From the NCBI RefSeq assembly GCF_019320115.1, contig NC_089581.1, positions 67,856,166 through 67,920,165 on the forward strand: DNA of 64,000 nucleotides. Reading direction: 5' to 3'. A model generated the notes under the pieces. It saw only the letters and a list, made by a program, of their open reading frames with translations, searched no databases and was not told the origin of the DNA. A program made the translations under genes and the position numbers. This document shows positions 43,921 through 55,420 of the stretch, piece after piece (position 1 is the first letter of the stretch; every line of letters begins with the position of its first letter). This DNA is from Miscanthus floridulus (Eukaryota; Streptophyta; Magnoliopsida; Poales; Poaceae).

Positions 43921-46629
43921 TTGGTTTGTTGAGCTCACCTTGATTTCCTCCATCCGGTGCTCACGCTACTTTGGCCAGGGTGCTCGTCGACGGAGTGTGG
44001 ACGCATCGGTGCCGCGCTCGAAGCGCCGTCGTGCGGTGCGGGCGCACGTGGCCAGACCGCCACAACGCTCCCCTGCTTCAACCGTTAGTGGGGCATGCAC
44101 CATGGTGAGCCACTTATGCTTATCCGCCACTTCTACTCTGCCAAGCGTACGTAGGTTCGTCGGAACAGTCGCGCCGTCACTGTAGATAGCTGCTCGTCGC
44201 TGCAGCCCGTGATAGTGTGCCTCCGAATCCCTAACCACCACCCATCCTTGCGCGTTTAGCTGTAGATAGTGGTCGGCCCCTTACTTCCATCGTAGCACGC
44301 CTAGGTTGCCCGACGTAACCGCCTTATGTCGTTGGCCGCCGCGTCGGGGGCTTTTCTGCAAAGCCACCGTCGCGCGCGGGCACGCCTGGCCTTGGGCCAT
44401 GCTAGGTTACCGCGCCGAGCGCGCAGCTGCGCCGCGCTAGGCTGTCGGGCCAAAGGGGGTTGCTGCGGGCCTTTTTCTTTTTCTAGTGCATTTTTAATTT
44501 AGTTTCTAAGGTAAACTTGTAAATTCAGTATAAAAGTGTGTAGTTAACCGAAAACTATGAAACTAATTTTATTAGGTTCCTAAAATCATAATCTATCTAC
44601 TAGTATATTTTGTTCACATAGTTTTATAATATTTTTAGGAGTTATCTAATTAATTTGAGATGCTTAATAATGTAAGATATAAACTTATAGAAATTGTTGT
44701 GATAAATTGGTGATAGTGTTGGCTCTGAAACTTTCACGGTAAATTCCTAACATTATTAGGTGCTCACTGTAATTTTTGTAGCTCCATAATAATTAGTTTG
44801 CTAGGATAGCTAAATGAGCCCTAGTTCAAAAATATATGTTTAATCAATAAAATGCCGAAACACCTTGGGATTTTATAACTAAAATATTTTTCTAGAGGCA
44901 AAGCCTTACTTGACGACATGGATATGTAGACTAGTACGTTAGTCATTAAAGCTAGCTCATTAGCTTACGATGCGTAATCGTATTTCTAAGAGTTTCGGTT
45001 GTCGTTGATTATTTACGTCTCTGCGTTGCATCCACGTATATCATAATAGGAACAACGATGTATCGTGGAGATGGTCGGAGTAGCAGAAAAGATGGTGCCT
45101 TGATGATCGTGTCACTATGAAGGAATGCTAACTTTTGGTTATATCTTATCTAGGCAAGCCCGGTGCATAACCCCTATTATTCTACACTTTATTTTATGCT
45201 TGTGCATTAAGTTTTAAGGAGTTGAATGAAAACTTACTTGCATATATATATATATCCTAATCCTATGAGTCCTACTAGTATGTCAGGATCGTGAGATTGC
45301 TATGCTATAGGATTCGGTAGAAGTCGAGTGATTACTTGTCACTCTCGAGAGATAGGAAGCATATTATTGTTGTTATTATATTACTATCACATAGAATATA
45401 TATGGATGATAATTGGAGACCGGGCGGAATGGTACTTTGGATCTAGACTTGGTTAGGCATTCGAGCGAGGCTCAGATTGCACATGTTCTATCTGTGTCGA
45501 TTGAGGACCATCCGTTGCTGTAGATGATAGTCAGGTCACAGACTTATTATCCTGAGCACATATTTGCTTATAGGAGTGGGAAGGCTTGTTACGCTCTTCT
45601 TGTGGGTTCTGGCTCTTTTCGGACTGACTGATTGGAGACGAGGAAAGGTGGAGGTCTAAGCACCATACTGAGACCGAGTCTTAAGTGTGGGGGCTTGGAG
45701 TCCAAGTTTGGACGTGGACCTAGACCCTATGATAGGAGTGGAATGGGTTGGTCTTATTTGTGCTTGGGGTACAAACGGGGCGTGTGTTTCGGGGTACCCA
45801 ACTAGGATACATTGGTTTGCGAATCACCATTTCTGTGAGACGGTATGACTTGGCTATAGTCTAGCACCATAGTACGAACTGGAATATGAAAAATGGTAAA
45901 ATAGTTTTGATTGCTCACCACCTGTTTGAAAGTAGCATAGGTGCTTATATAGAATGGTTAGTTAATGAACTAATGATGACTGCTAATAAAATTGAATATA
46001 AGGATGCATGTTTAGTAATGCTTCATGCATATGCAATAACCCACAAGCCAGATAGCCTTGTATACCTTGGAGTCTTTTCTTTTTCTCCTATCGGGTAAGT
46101 CTTGCTGAGTACAATCGAGTACTCAGGGTTTTATTCCCCCTATTGTAGGTGATCAGAGGATACTTAGAGCTGACTCTTGTGTATGGAAACCTCCTAGTGG
46201 GATCAAAGAGAATTCTTTTCATGCTACGACCATAGTGTTTATTTATAACCCTCGCTAAAGGTTTTTATAAGAAAAGATGCAAAATCTGCTAGCAGCTCTT
46301 GTATATAAAATGTCCACTATGTTAATGCTCCACCATGTCATTAAATTAATCTTGCTTCCTCTGAAACTCTGATAACATTGTTATATTCCATTGTTATAAT
46401 CAATTGAGGTAATATTCTACTACTGTAATAAAGTAATGTAAGAAATGACTTAAGAATGTTGTAAACTTTATTCTCTCATTTATGACCCTGATGGAAAAAT
46501 GTTGATTTTTTAGTTCTCCCTTAGGGTGTGCTTGACGGAACTGCATAGTTTAGTGTCCTCTTTTGAGTACTTAGTGTCTAATGGAAGACAAGTACTCCTG
46601 GGAGGCATTAGATTAGGCGGTTCTGCCAC
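43921..46629 (+). mobile_element. LTR, plus orientation, 5' end uncertain
   Basis: It ends GGCGGTTCTGCCACA at 46629, the reverse complement of the starts at 50958 and 58924, and carries the hairpin module at 46095-46148. It is AT-rich apart from a GC-rich block at about 43950-44480. The TGTAACACC-type start was not found, so it may be truncated near 43921. No primer site follows 46629; instead a GRF-like coding sequence begins, so this is a solo or truncated LTR within a transposon gene. Confidence 0.65.
46095..46148 (+). other. LTR mini-intron-like hairpin module, copy C
   Basis: 54 nt from GTAAGT to TTGTAG, with perfect stem CTGAGTAC (46105-46112) and GTACTCAG (46119-46126) and a 6-nt loop. 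It directly follows the stop of a 70-codon ORF at 45886-46098. Confidence 0.75.
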
Positions 46630-46634
46630 AAAGA

Positions 46635-47117
46635 GCAAGGCTGGCAATATGTATTACACTTGCCCCAACAACTTTTTGATAATTTGTCTTGCTTTTCCTT
46701 TGATGTTGGGTTCCATGTTCGTCCAGCTACAAATAGTGTTAAGTGGGTTGGGGTTTTGATTGTCAATTGCAAAACGATGACACTTGTGGGAACTTTTGGT
46801 TTGAGGATCAATACCTGGCCTATCTGCGCGCCAATCATCTAGACAAGCTCAGGGATATGGAAGTGGAAGGTGTGCAGGGCCCTTTTGTTGCTCCTGCGGT
46901 TCAAGGCATAGAACATAAGAGTGACACAAAGATTGGGATGATGAACTTGAAGGTTCAGATCAGTGACTTGAAGGTTGACATTTTAAAGTTGAAGTAGGAG
47001 ATCAAAGAATTGAAGAATGGAGGATTGAACAAGGCTTTTAGCTTAGGCAATGCATTAGTTGCTATGGTGATGCTAAATCTGTTTGTAAGCCTCTTAGTTG
47101 CAGCAGTTTGGAAATAA
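46635..47117 (+). pseudogene. GRF-zinc-finger-like protein with C-terminal membrane segment
   Basis: Broken plus-strand coding sequence. An early frame gives NMYYTCPNN. After a frameshift, TCGNFWFEDQYLAYLRANHL follows from about 46782, together resembling a GRF zinc finger (a CP pair, then a CxFFxW-type segment). A Lys/Leu-rich coiled coil (VQISDLKVDILKLK) is followed by an in-frame TAG at 46995. The hydrophobic end LVAMVMLNLFVSLLVAAVW looks like a membrane anchor. Small GRF plus coiled coil plus membrane-anchor proteins are common beside grass transposons. It converges on the MURA-type gene at 50127, as accessory genes do in MuDR. Role unknown. Confidence 0.55.
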
Positions 47118-47634
47118 AGTAGTATGCACCTTGGTTCCAGTAGTTTGGAGTTCAGTGATCTTAGCCTATAGGTTGTCAAGTGCTACTACTAATTTATGTT
47201 TATTTCTGTCTGTACAACTATGTATCTGTGATCAAGGAATGCATGTTTATGTAGGTTTTGTGAATCTGTGAATTTGTGATGAATCTGTCAATGTATGCAA
47301 CACAGCTTCTTTTTCTTATAATTGTGATAAATCTGTGAATTTGTGATGAATAAATAGATATTTCTATTTGGAGTAGCAATTGTTCATGCACGCCATAAAT
47401 AAATGAGGCCATAATTTACATGCTTATATCACACAAGGTGGCTCAGATTCATTATAAAACATCCAGTCATAACCAGAACACACAAATAGGTTCAGATCCT
47501 ACCATTCATCAAGTTTAGGTCATTACTAAACAGAAATAGGGGTTGGCCATAACAAACATTCAGTGCTGACCATAACAGACATTGAGTATAGGCCCTAGCA
47601 TACATCAAGTTTAGGTCGTACCATGCATCAAGTT
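47118..47634. other. Transposon non-coding region with degenerate repeats
   Basis: The part at 47460-47634 repeats words like CATCAAGTTTAGGTC and GACCATAACA. Sequence of the same style continues past the LTR at 50065, so the LTR inserted into this region. Confidence 0.55.
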
Positions 47635-47639
47635 CAAGG

Positions 47640-50059
47640 TGTAGGGTTGTGATGGCGACTAGAGGGGGGGGTGAATAGTCATTTCTAAAACTTAATCGTG
47701 TCAGCTAATCAAAACAAGAGCGAGAATAAAACTATTGGTCTAGCCAAGACTACACCCCTCTATCTATGTTCTCTAGCACCTTGCAAAGATCCTAATTAAG
47801 CAACAAAGGTGCTGGGCTAGCTAGAGCTCACCTAATCAATTCTAGAAGCAAGGTCATATAAACCTATGCCACTAGTACTTTAACCAACGGGGAGCTCCTA
47901 CACATGATAGTAAGCAAAAGCACAAAGCCAACTAAGCTCACTAGCAATGCTCAATAACAAGGCAACTAATGCCAAATTAGAGAGCGCAAATACTTAGCTA
48001 CACAAACTAAGCAAAGTGACTAACAAGGTTACACAAACCAAATTAGTCACGTAAGGGAACTACTTCTTTGCTACATAAGCAAGAAGGTAACTAGTGAGCT
48101 ATACAAGCAAACTAATTACAAGAGTAACTACACAAGCACAATGTATATGAAAGTAATTATAAGCTTGTGTAACGAGGATGCAAACCAACTGGAAGAATAA
48201 AGCTGACACGGTGATTTTTCTCCTGAGGTTCACGTGCTTGCCAACACGCTAGTCCCCGTTGTGTCGACCGCTCACTTGGTGGTTTGGTGGCTAATTGGCA
48301 TTAGCCGCCAAGCCCACGCATTGGGCACCATAAGAACCTACTCCGAAAGTGAGGGTAGCTCAATGACACACTTTACTAGAGTTGCTCTTCACGGCTCCCG
48401 CGGGGTGAGCATAATGCACCCCTCACAAAGCTCTTCTCCAGAGCACCGCACAAGCTTCTTGCCGGCTTCAATGGAGACCACCACCAAGCCGTCTAGGAGG
48501 TGGCAACCTCTAAGAGTAACAAGCACCACTGACTTGTAACTTGATCACCTAGTGCCACTCGATGCAACCTCATGATGCAATCGCACTAGAATCACTCTCT
48601 CACACAATTGGATGATCACTATCAAGCATATGTGAGATGGAGGGCTCCCAAGCACTCTCAAGCATGGACACAAAGTCCCCTAAGGTGCTTAGCCCAAGCC
48701 ATGGCTGAGACCCCTTCTATTTATAGCCCCACAAGCTAAAATAGCCATTACCCCTTCACTGGGTGTTTTTTGGGTTGACCGGACGCACCGGTCATATCGA
48801 CCGGACGCAGGACCTCAGCGTTTGGTCAACGGATGCTCACCACATGTCACCTCCATTCAACCTCAGTCACTTGATCTCAATGATCAAGTGATAATCAGAC
48901 GCAGCTGCTCAAAGTGATCGACACAGGACCCCAGCGTCCGGTCACTTCTAGTGAGCTTCTAGAGGTGAAAATTCATGACCGAATGTGTCCGGTTGGTCAT
49001 GATCGGACACAACATCAGTGTCCGATCATTTCTCCTCTTCTCTATGCTGCCACATCAGTGGGATCGAACGCAGCCACCCAGCATCCAGTTGAAGATAGAC
49101 GCTTGCGCCTTCACTGCTGCCACTGACCGGACGTAGGACCCCAGCGTTCGATCACTACGTGACCAGTGTCCGGTGCACACTGTGAAACCCTGTCTTTTCT
49201 ATACAGGGTGCCGGTGGCACCATCGAATAGTCTGCACTCCTCCATTGGTGGAGTGTCGAACCTTTCTCGTCTCCGTTCCATTGCCGAGTTGATCCACATC
49301 AACTCTAACTTCATCTCCTTTGTAAATGTGCCAACACCACCATATGTATGTGTGTTAGCATTTTCACAATCATTTTCCAAAGGATTAGCCACTCAACTTG
49401 CCACGCCACTCAATCCTAGCGATAATGCAAAGTTAGATCACTCGAGTGGCACTAGATGACCGATATGCAAACAAGTTTGCCTCTCTTAATAGTACGTCCA
49501 TCTATCCTAAACCCAGTCATCAACTTCTCTACACACCTATGACCGGTGAAATGAAATGCCCTAGGTTATATATTTGCCTTGTGCATTCCATTACATCTCC
49601 TCCAATGTCGATGCAACACATGCACCAACATGATCAACAATGATATGATCCACTTCATATCATCACGTGATCATATTGGTTCATCGATCTTGACTTCACT
49701 TGCTTTTCACCATTGCCTTGGTCCATCGGTGCCAAGTCTTGCTCAAGCTTCACCGCCACATGGTCCATCGCTCCAAAGCCTCTAACTTGCCCTTCACGCT
49801 TGCAACCGGTCCATCAAGCCAAGTCATGTCTTGATCTTCTCCACCTTGATCACATGACTCAATGTCAAGTCTCATTTGTAATAAGCTCCTTCATCATCAC
49901 ATGTGTGAGCTTTGCAACATCTCTGAGCCATTTTCACCTTCATGGCATATGTTGCTCACACACATGTACCTATGGACTAATCACCTATGTATCTCATATA
50001 AACACAATTAGTCCACCTAGGTTGTCACTCAATTATCAAAACCACACAAGGACCTTTCA
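47640..50059 (-). mobile_element. Solo LTR, SIRE/Maximus-like, 2.42 kb
   Basis: TG...CA termini and a perfect CAAGG duplication at 47635-47639 and 50060-50064. On the minus strand it starts TGAAAGGTCCTTG and ends AACCCTACA, with CTATAAATAG near 48716-48725 as a TATA-like box and a pyrimidine-rich CACCCCCCCTCTAG near the end. There is no internal domain. The same LTR family is present at 1-180 and 4848-5027. Confidence 0.9.
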
Positions 50060-50126
50060 CAAGGCCTACAATACATGACGTTCAGGCCACATAATAAACT
50101 AATTTCATGCTTGTGATCACAACATA

Positions 50127-50957
50127 TCACATGGTGTTTAAGAAGTCCTTCAGGCTTCTCACAACACTAGCTACTGGAGCAGCAACTTTCTTTTGCTGCT
50201 TCTTTTTCTTAGGTGTCTTCTTCTTCTTAGGTGTTTTCTTGTTCTTGGGTGCACCCTTCTTTTTAGGTGTTGTCTTCTTCTTCTTCATTTGTGAAGGTCC
50301 AGCACTGTCGTCATCTTCTAGTTGTTGCCTTTTCCTACAGATGCACACTATGATTAGCAAAAACTAGGGAATGTCACAAGAATTGGAAAGAGACATACAA
50401 ATCATGTTACCTTTTTCCCTTTGAATTCAGTCCAACTTCACCATCTTCTCCTAGCTCTAGTTGTTTGCAAGTCTTAGAGAAGTGCCCAAAATCTCCACAC
50501 CTTTTACACCTAACCTTCTTCTTGGTAGCATTTTTCTCAAGGCAACCTCTAATTCTCACTACTCTCGGCCTACCTATAGCTCTACCTAGCAGAGGAGGGA
50601 AAACTTTGAAGCCTAGGTCAACCTGTGGCCACTATGACCTGTCTGGCAATGGCTCAACTCTAGAAGCATATGCAACCCTAAATCTCTAAATAGAGTAGTA
50701 CTCATGCACAAAATCTGCTATTTTAATTCCTCTGTTGGAAAGAATCCATGCCAGGGCATGTTTGCATGGTTTTCTAGTGATTTGCCACTCCCTACATGAA
50801 CAGGAGTGACCTTGCTAGTCAACCATGTGCCTCTTGTGGTTGTTCTAGTCATCTATAAGTGTTACTTCAGCTATGCCTTCATCACTTCTAACAACCTACA
50901 CAACTTTGAGGTTTTTGCTTATAGTGTTCAGATCTTTGATGACATTAGACAGTATAT
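50127..50957 (-). pseudogene. MULE transposase (MURA-like), C-terminal part
   Basis: Read on the minus strand from 50957. A SWIM zinc motif, CSCREWQITRKPCKHALAWI, is followed by a CCHC knuckle, CKRCGDFGHFSKTC. A 76-bp intron (50335-50410, GTAACA...CTGTAG) comes next, and a Lys/Pro-rich basic tail ends at 50127-50129. A few in-frame stops are present. SWIM plus a zinc knuckle at the C-terminus is typical of Mutator-type transposases. The N-terminal catalytic part lies at 61828-62690, beyond the retrotransposon inserted at 50958. The split makes the gene non-functional. Confidence 0.85.
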
Positions 50958-53900
50958 TGTGGCAGAACCGCCTAATCTAATGCCTCCCAGGAGTGCTCGG
51001 CTTCCATTAGACACTAAGCACTCAAGGGAGAACACCAAATTATGAAGTTCCATCGGGCACACCCTGAGGGAGAACCCGAAAATACATATTTTTCCATCAG
51101 GATAAAAAATGAGAGAATAAAGCTTACATCATTCTTAACCATTTCTTACATCACTTGACATGTAACATCAGAGTATAACATTTATTATTTATAATAGCAG
51201 AATATGAACATGTTATCAGAGTTATGAACAATTTAAATTAACAGCAGAATTAATTATCTATTCAGGGCATGATGAAGCATTGATATGTAAACTATGACAA
51301 CAGTTTATAAAACTTTTATTTACAAAAACATTTGGGGAGAGTTATAAATAAAAACTACGATCACAGCGTAAGGGAAATCCTCTCTAAGCCCATCAAGAGG
51401 AATCCACACACAAGCAGTGCATTAGTTCATTAACTAACCATTCTATATAAGCACATGTGCTACTTTCAAGCAGGTGGTAAGCAATCAGAATTCCTTTTTC
51501 CATCTTCATCTTTTAGTTCTTACTACGGTGCTAGAGTTAAGACAAGTCGTACCGACTCAGTGGTGATTCGTGAACCAATGTCCCCAGCTGGGTACCCTAA
51601 AACACATGCCCCACTTGTACCCTAGGCACAAGCAGGACCAACCCATCACCCTCCTGTCTTGGATGTCTAGGTCCCTATCCAAACTGGGACTCCAAGCCCC
51701 TGCCCCCTGAGTCCCAGGCTTAGTGCGGTGCAAGGACCTTCTAACCCAAAAACCACCCTAACAGTCGGTCTGGAAAGAGCTAGATCCACGATTGGAGAGC
51801 AACAAGTCTTCCAAGCGCCCATACACAAGTATGTGCTTGGGATAATAAATCTGTAACTTGTCTATCGTCTTATGCAATGACCAATCCTTAGCCAACACAA
51901 ATAGGGAAAGCAGTGTAACCAAGTCATGCCCCGCGTCCATGGTGACACAACCTCTTACACCCACCAATACCCAAACCATATCCTTGCCCGATCACCATTT
52001 ATCATTTCCACCATTTTTATATATTCCAAGTGATATATTTCCTATCTCTCGCAAGTGACAGCCATCACTCGACTTCTACCGGAGTCCTATAGCATAGCAA
52101 TCTACACGATCCTATCATACTAGTAAGACTCATAGGATAAAGATATATATATGCAAGTGGGTTTCATTTAACTCCTTAAAACTTAATGCACAAATATAAT
52201 TTAAACTATAGAAAAGTAGGGGTTATGCACCGGGGCTTGCCTAGGTAAGATTTAATCAGAAGTTAGCTTTCCATCATGATGGCATGATCTCCAAGAGCAC
52301 CATTTCTCCAGCAACTCCCGATAACTACGCAATCCATCGACGTCCCTATTATGATATGCAATACGATGCAATGCAAACACGTAATTAATCGACTGCAACC
52401 GTGACTCGTAAAAATATGATTTACGCCTCTCAAGTTAACGAGCTAGTTCTAATGACGACCATACTTAGGCTACATATCCATGTTGTAGAATAAGATGTTA
52501 TTTCGCAACAATTGTTTTAGTTATACAATTCCAAGGTGTTTCTTTATCCCATTCTATCAATTTAATCCTATTCGAAATAGGGCATCATTATCTATCTAAC
52601 AAACTAATTATTCTGGAGCTACAAAAACTACAGTGAGTACCTAATATTGCTAGGAGCCTACTGTAAAAATTTCAGATCCAACACTATTACTAATTTATCA
52701 CAACAATTCCTACAAGTTTATATTTTTACAATATTAAGTACCTTAAATTAATTATATAGCTTCCAAGAATATTTTCAAACTATGTGAACAAAATATACTA
52801 ACAGGTAGATCATGATTTTAGGAGACTAACAAAATTGATTTCACTATTTTTGAACAAATACAATAATTTATATTGATTTTAAAATTTTATCTCCTAAACT
52901 AAATTAGCAATCGCTATAGAAGGCTAAAGGGGCCAGCGGCCTCCGCCCAGCGGTGGGCGCTGCCTCAGCGAGGCCCACGGCGGGTGAGCTGGTTCAGCCC
53001 ATAGGCGCACAGCGCACGCGCGGCCCAGTGGCGCAAGGCCGGCCCAGATAGGGTGCGCGGCCGGCGGCCCAGGCAGCAACGCCGTAATGGCGCGAACAAC
53101 CTAAGCAATAGGCAGGCCATAGCCCAGTAAGCCAGCCCACGGGGAAAACCCAGTGGCGGTGGTACTACTTTGTGAGAAGGCCCCTGGGTTATCTTGAAAT
53201 TAATCCGCAGTACCAAACACTATTCACTTGAGTCACATAAATTACATCGAGGACCCTGAAAAACTTTGTTCTTACCACACGGTCCCTCTCGTCCTCCACA
53301 CAAGCAGAGCACGGACACGGGGAATCCGGCTAGCGGCTGACTTTCGGTCAGGGAAGGCACGACGGTGGCGGAGGACTGGCCATGGGGTAGCGGTGGACCT
53401 GGACGCGCATGGGTGTGGCCTAGGCACTCCCTGCCGTGGCCCGCAGAGACATGGCCACGCGCAGCAGGGGGCGCGGCAGCATGGCACAATAGTTCCCAAC
53501 GCGGACGACAGCGATAGGATAGGCATGGTCCACAGTGGCTGTGGAGGCGAGCTGCTGCGGCTGGTCGGTAGCCAGGCGGTGCGAGGGCATAGAAAGACAG
53601 CGTGGGGATGCCATGGACCAGCATGAGGCCATGGGCACATGCACGCTCACAAGGGTCGGACGATGGACAACGAAAAACGCAGCGATGGTGGCCCGGCGGT
53701 GATGCAGCAAGCACGAGTAGAGCGTGCGCAGGGAGACATCGTGACTATGCTCGCCGATGACAACCGCTGAGGTGTAGGCTGTGCACTTGGTGGTGGCGAG
53801 GCCGTGCGGTTTGTGGCTTGGCGCGACAGTGTTCCCGGGCGGCGTTCGGCGATGACCACGTGAAGAGATGGAGCGGCATGGTGCTGCAGCATGGTGCACG

Positions 53901-55420
53901 ACGGGGGGGGGGCGGAGAATGGGGGCGCCAGTGCCACACGTGGAGGTACGGAGATGTGGCGCACAACAGCATGAGCTCAAGCGCATGGAAGGGGCAGCGT
54001 AGGGAAGCTATAGGTACAGCGTGGCTGAGGGCACAGAGGTGGAGCGGGTCGTGGAGGCGGCTAGGTGCTACGGCCGTCACGGCCGTAGGTGCGGGCGGTT
54101 GAGGCTCGGCCAGATGCTCTGTAGTGGCGAGGAGCGGGGAATGGAGGGGCGGCGCTATAGACACCGAGGTGTAGGGCACAGACGCCGGGGTACCGAGTGG
54201 GCACCGATGCAGTACGCGGTTGGAGGCAAGGAAGAAAGGGTCTATGGCAGCTGCGATGGCTCGGCTGCTGGTGCTGTAAAAATGCGCTGGCCGCTGGTGC
54301 TCTAAAAGATGGGAACGTCACCTATGCAGGACAGTGGATAGGAATTTGGCATGTAGGATGAGATGCTAGCTTTTCCTAGCCTAACTCTGAGCACATGCAT
54401 GCAGCTCCACGCTACTCACACGCGAGAGCCGGCTTTAGGCGATACCAAGAATCCCTGGTGCTACCAGCTGTCTCTCTCTACGCCAGAGCATGGACGCGGG
54501 GACCGGGCAAGACAGCGTGGCGTGGCCGGCAGTGGTGCGCCTGCGTGTGCACATAGAGGTGAAAGGACACGGCGTGGGACAGGGCGGCCTGACACATCAA
54601 GTGAGGGCCAAGGTGGAGGCAAGAACCTGTCGAAGGCAGTCAGTGGGCTAATCAAGCTATAGGGCGGAGGAAATAAGGAGATGAAGCTCAGAGCAAAGAA
54701 CAAGCTCACATGTGCTAAACAATGAGACATCTATGTGCAACAAGTCTCATCACATTAACTAGACCTACAGCGGCTCCATAGATAACAATGACTGTACACA
54801 TAGTAAATGATTGTTGCACAGAGAAGTGACCACTGGTGGCGCTGCACTAATGCACCACGTGCATCACTCCTAGGCTTTCAGCTGCACACATGCATCCAAC
54901 ACACGTACTACTCCATGCAAGCACCATTAATTCATCATATCCTTTATCACACCTCAGCCTTTCAGCTACATGCATGCATAAGTCATCGCCACATTCATCA
55001 AACACCTGGCTGCATGCACTCATCGTGTTTAAGGCTTCCCATGCATGCATGATCCAAGAGGTTCTACGGAAAATTGAATGGGAGGCTCAGGAAGCCACGA
55101 GGACAAGACCACAGTACGGGATTCATAAGTATGTTTACACCTTAATTGACTAATAACCTTTAGCGCTTTTTGTCATAATTTTTAATATACCTAAACCTAA
55201 TTAATTTCAACCACTATGCATTTCAAACACTAGTCCATACGTCATATTGACTCGTAGAAACAAAACATCTAGGAACTAATTAACCCATTGTTTAATATAA
55301 TTCGCCAAAATGACACTTTTAAACATAAGTTAAATTTTAAAATCTAAGAAAATCATTTTGTTAATTTTCTTAGGCCTAAATCTCGATGCTAAACAAGATT
55401 GTAACACCAGGGGTGTTACA
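50958..55420 (-). repeat. 3' LTR of the gag-pol-less element (4463 bp)
   Basis: Ends are TGTGGCAGAACC and GGGTGTTACA. Relative to its partner it lacks 194 bp (equivalent to 59381-59574, which contains the hairpin module) at a junction after 51414. It retains 1746 bp (53631-55376) that the partner has lost. GC-rich at 52930-54660. Confidence 0.88.

Noticed and set aside
50127..50360. Lysine-rich ORF as a separate small basic protein
   Set aside because: It is the second exon of the MULE transposase C-terminus, joined across a 76-bp intron to the zinc-knuckle exon.
53220..53986. Overlapping 164- and 188-codon ORFs in the GC-rich block of the LTR at 50958
   Set aside because: Low-complexity Ala/Pro/Arg/His-rich products with no domain. 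The equivalent region at 61396-61790 does not keep the frames.
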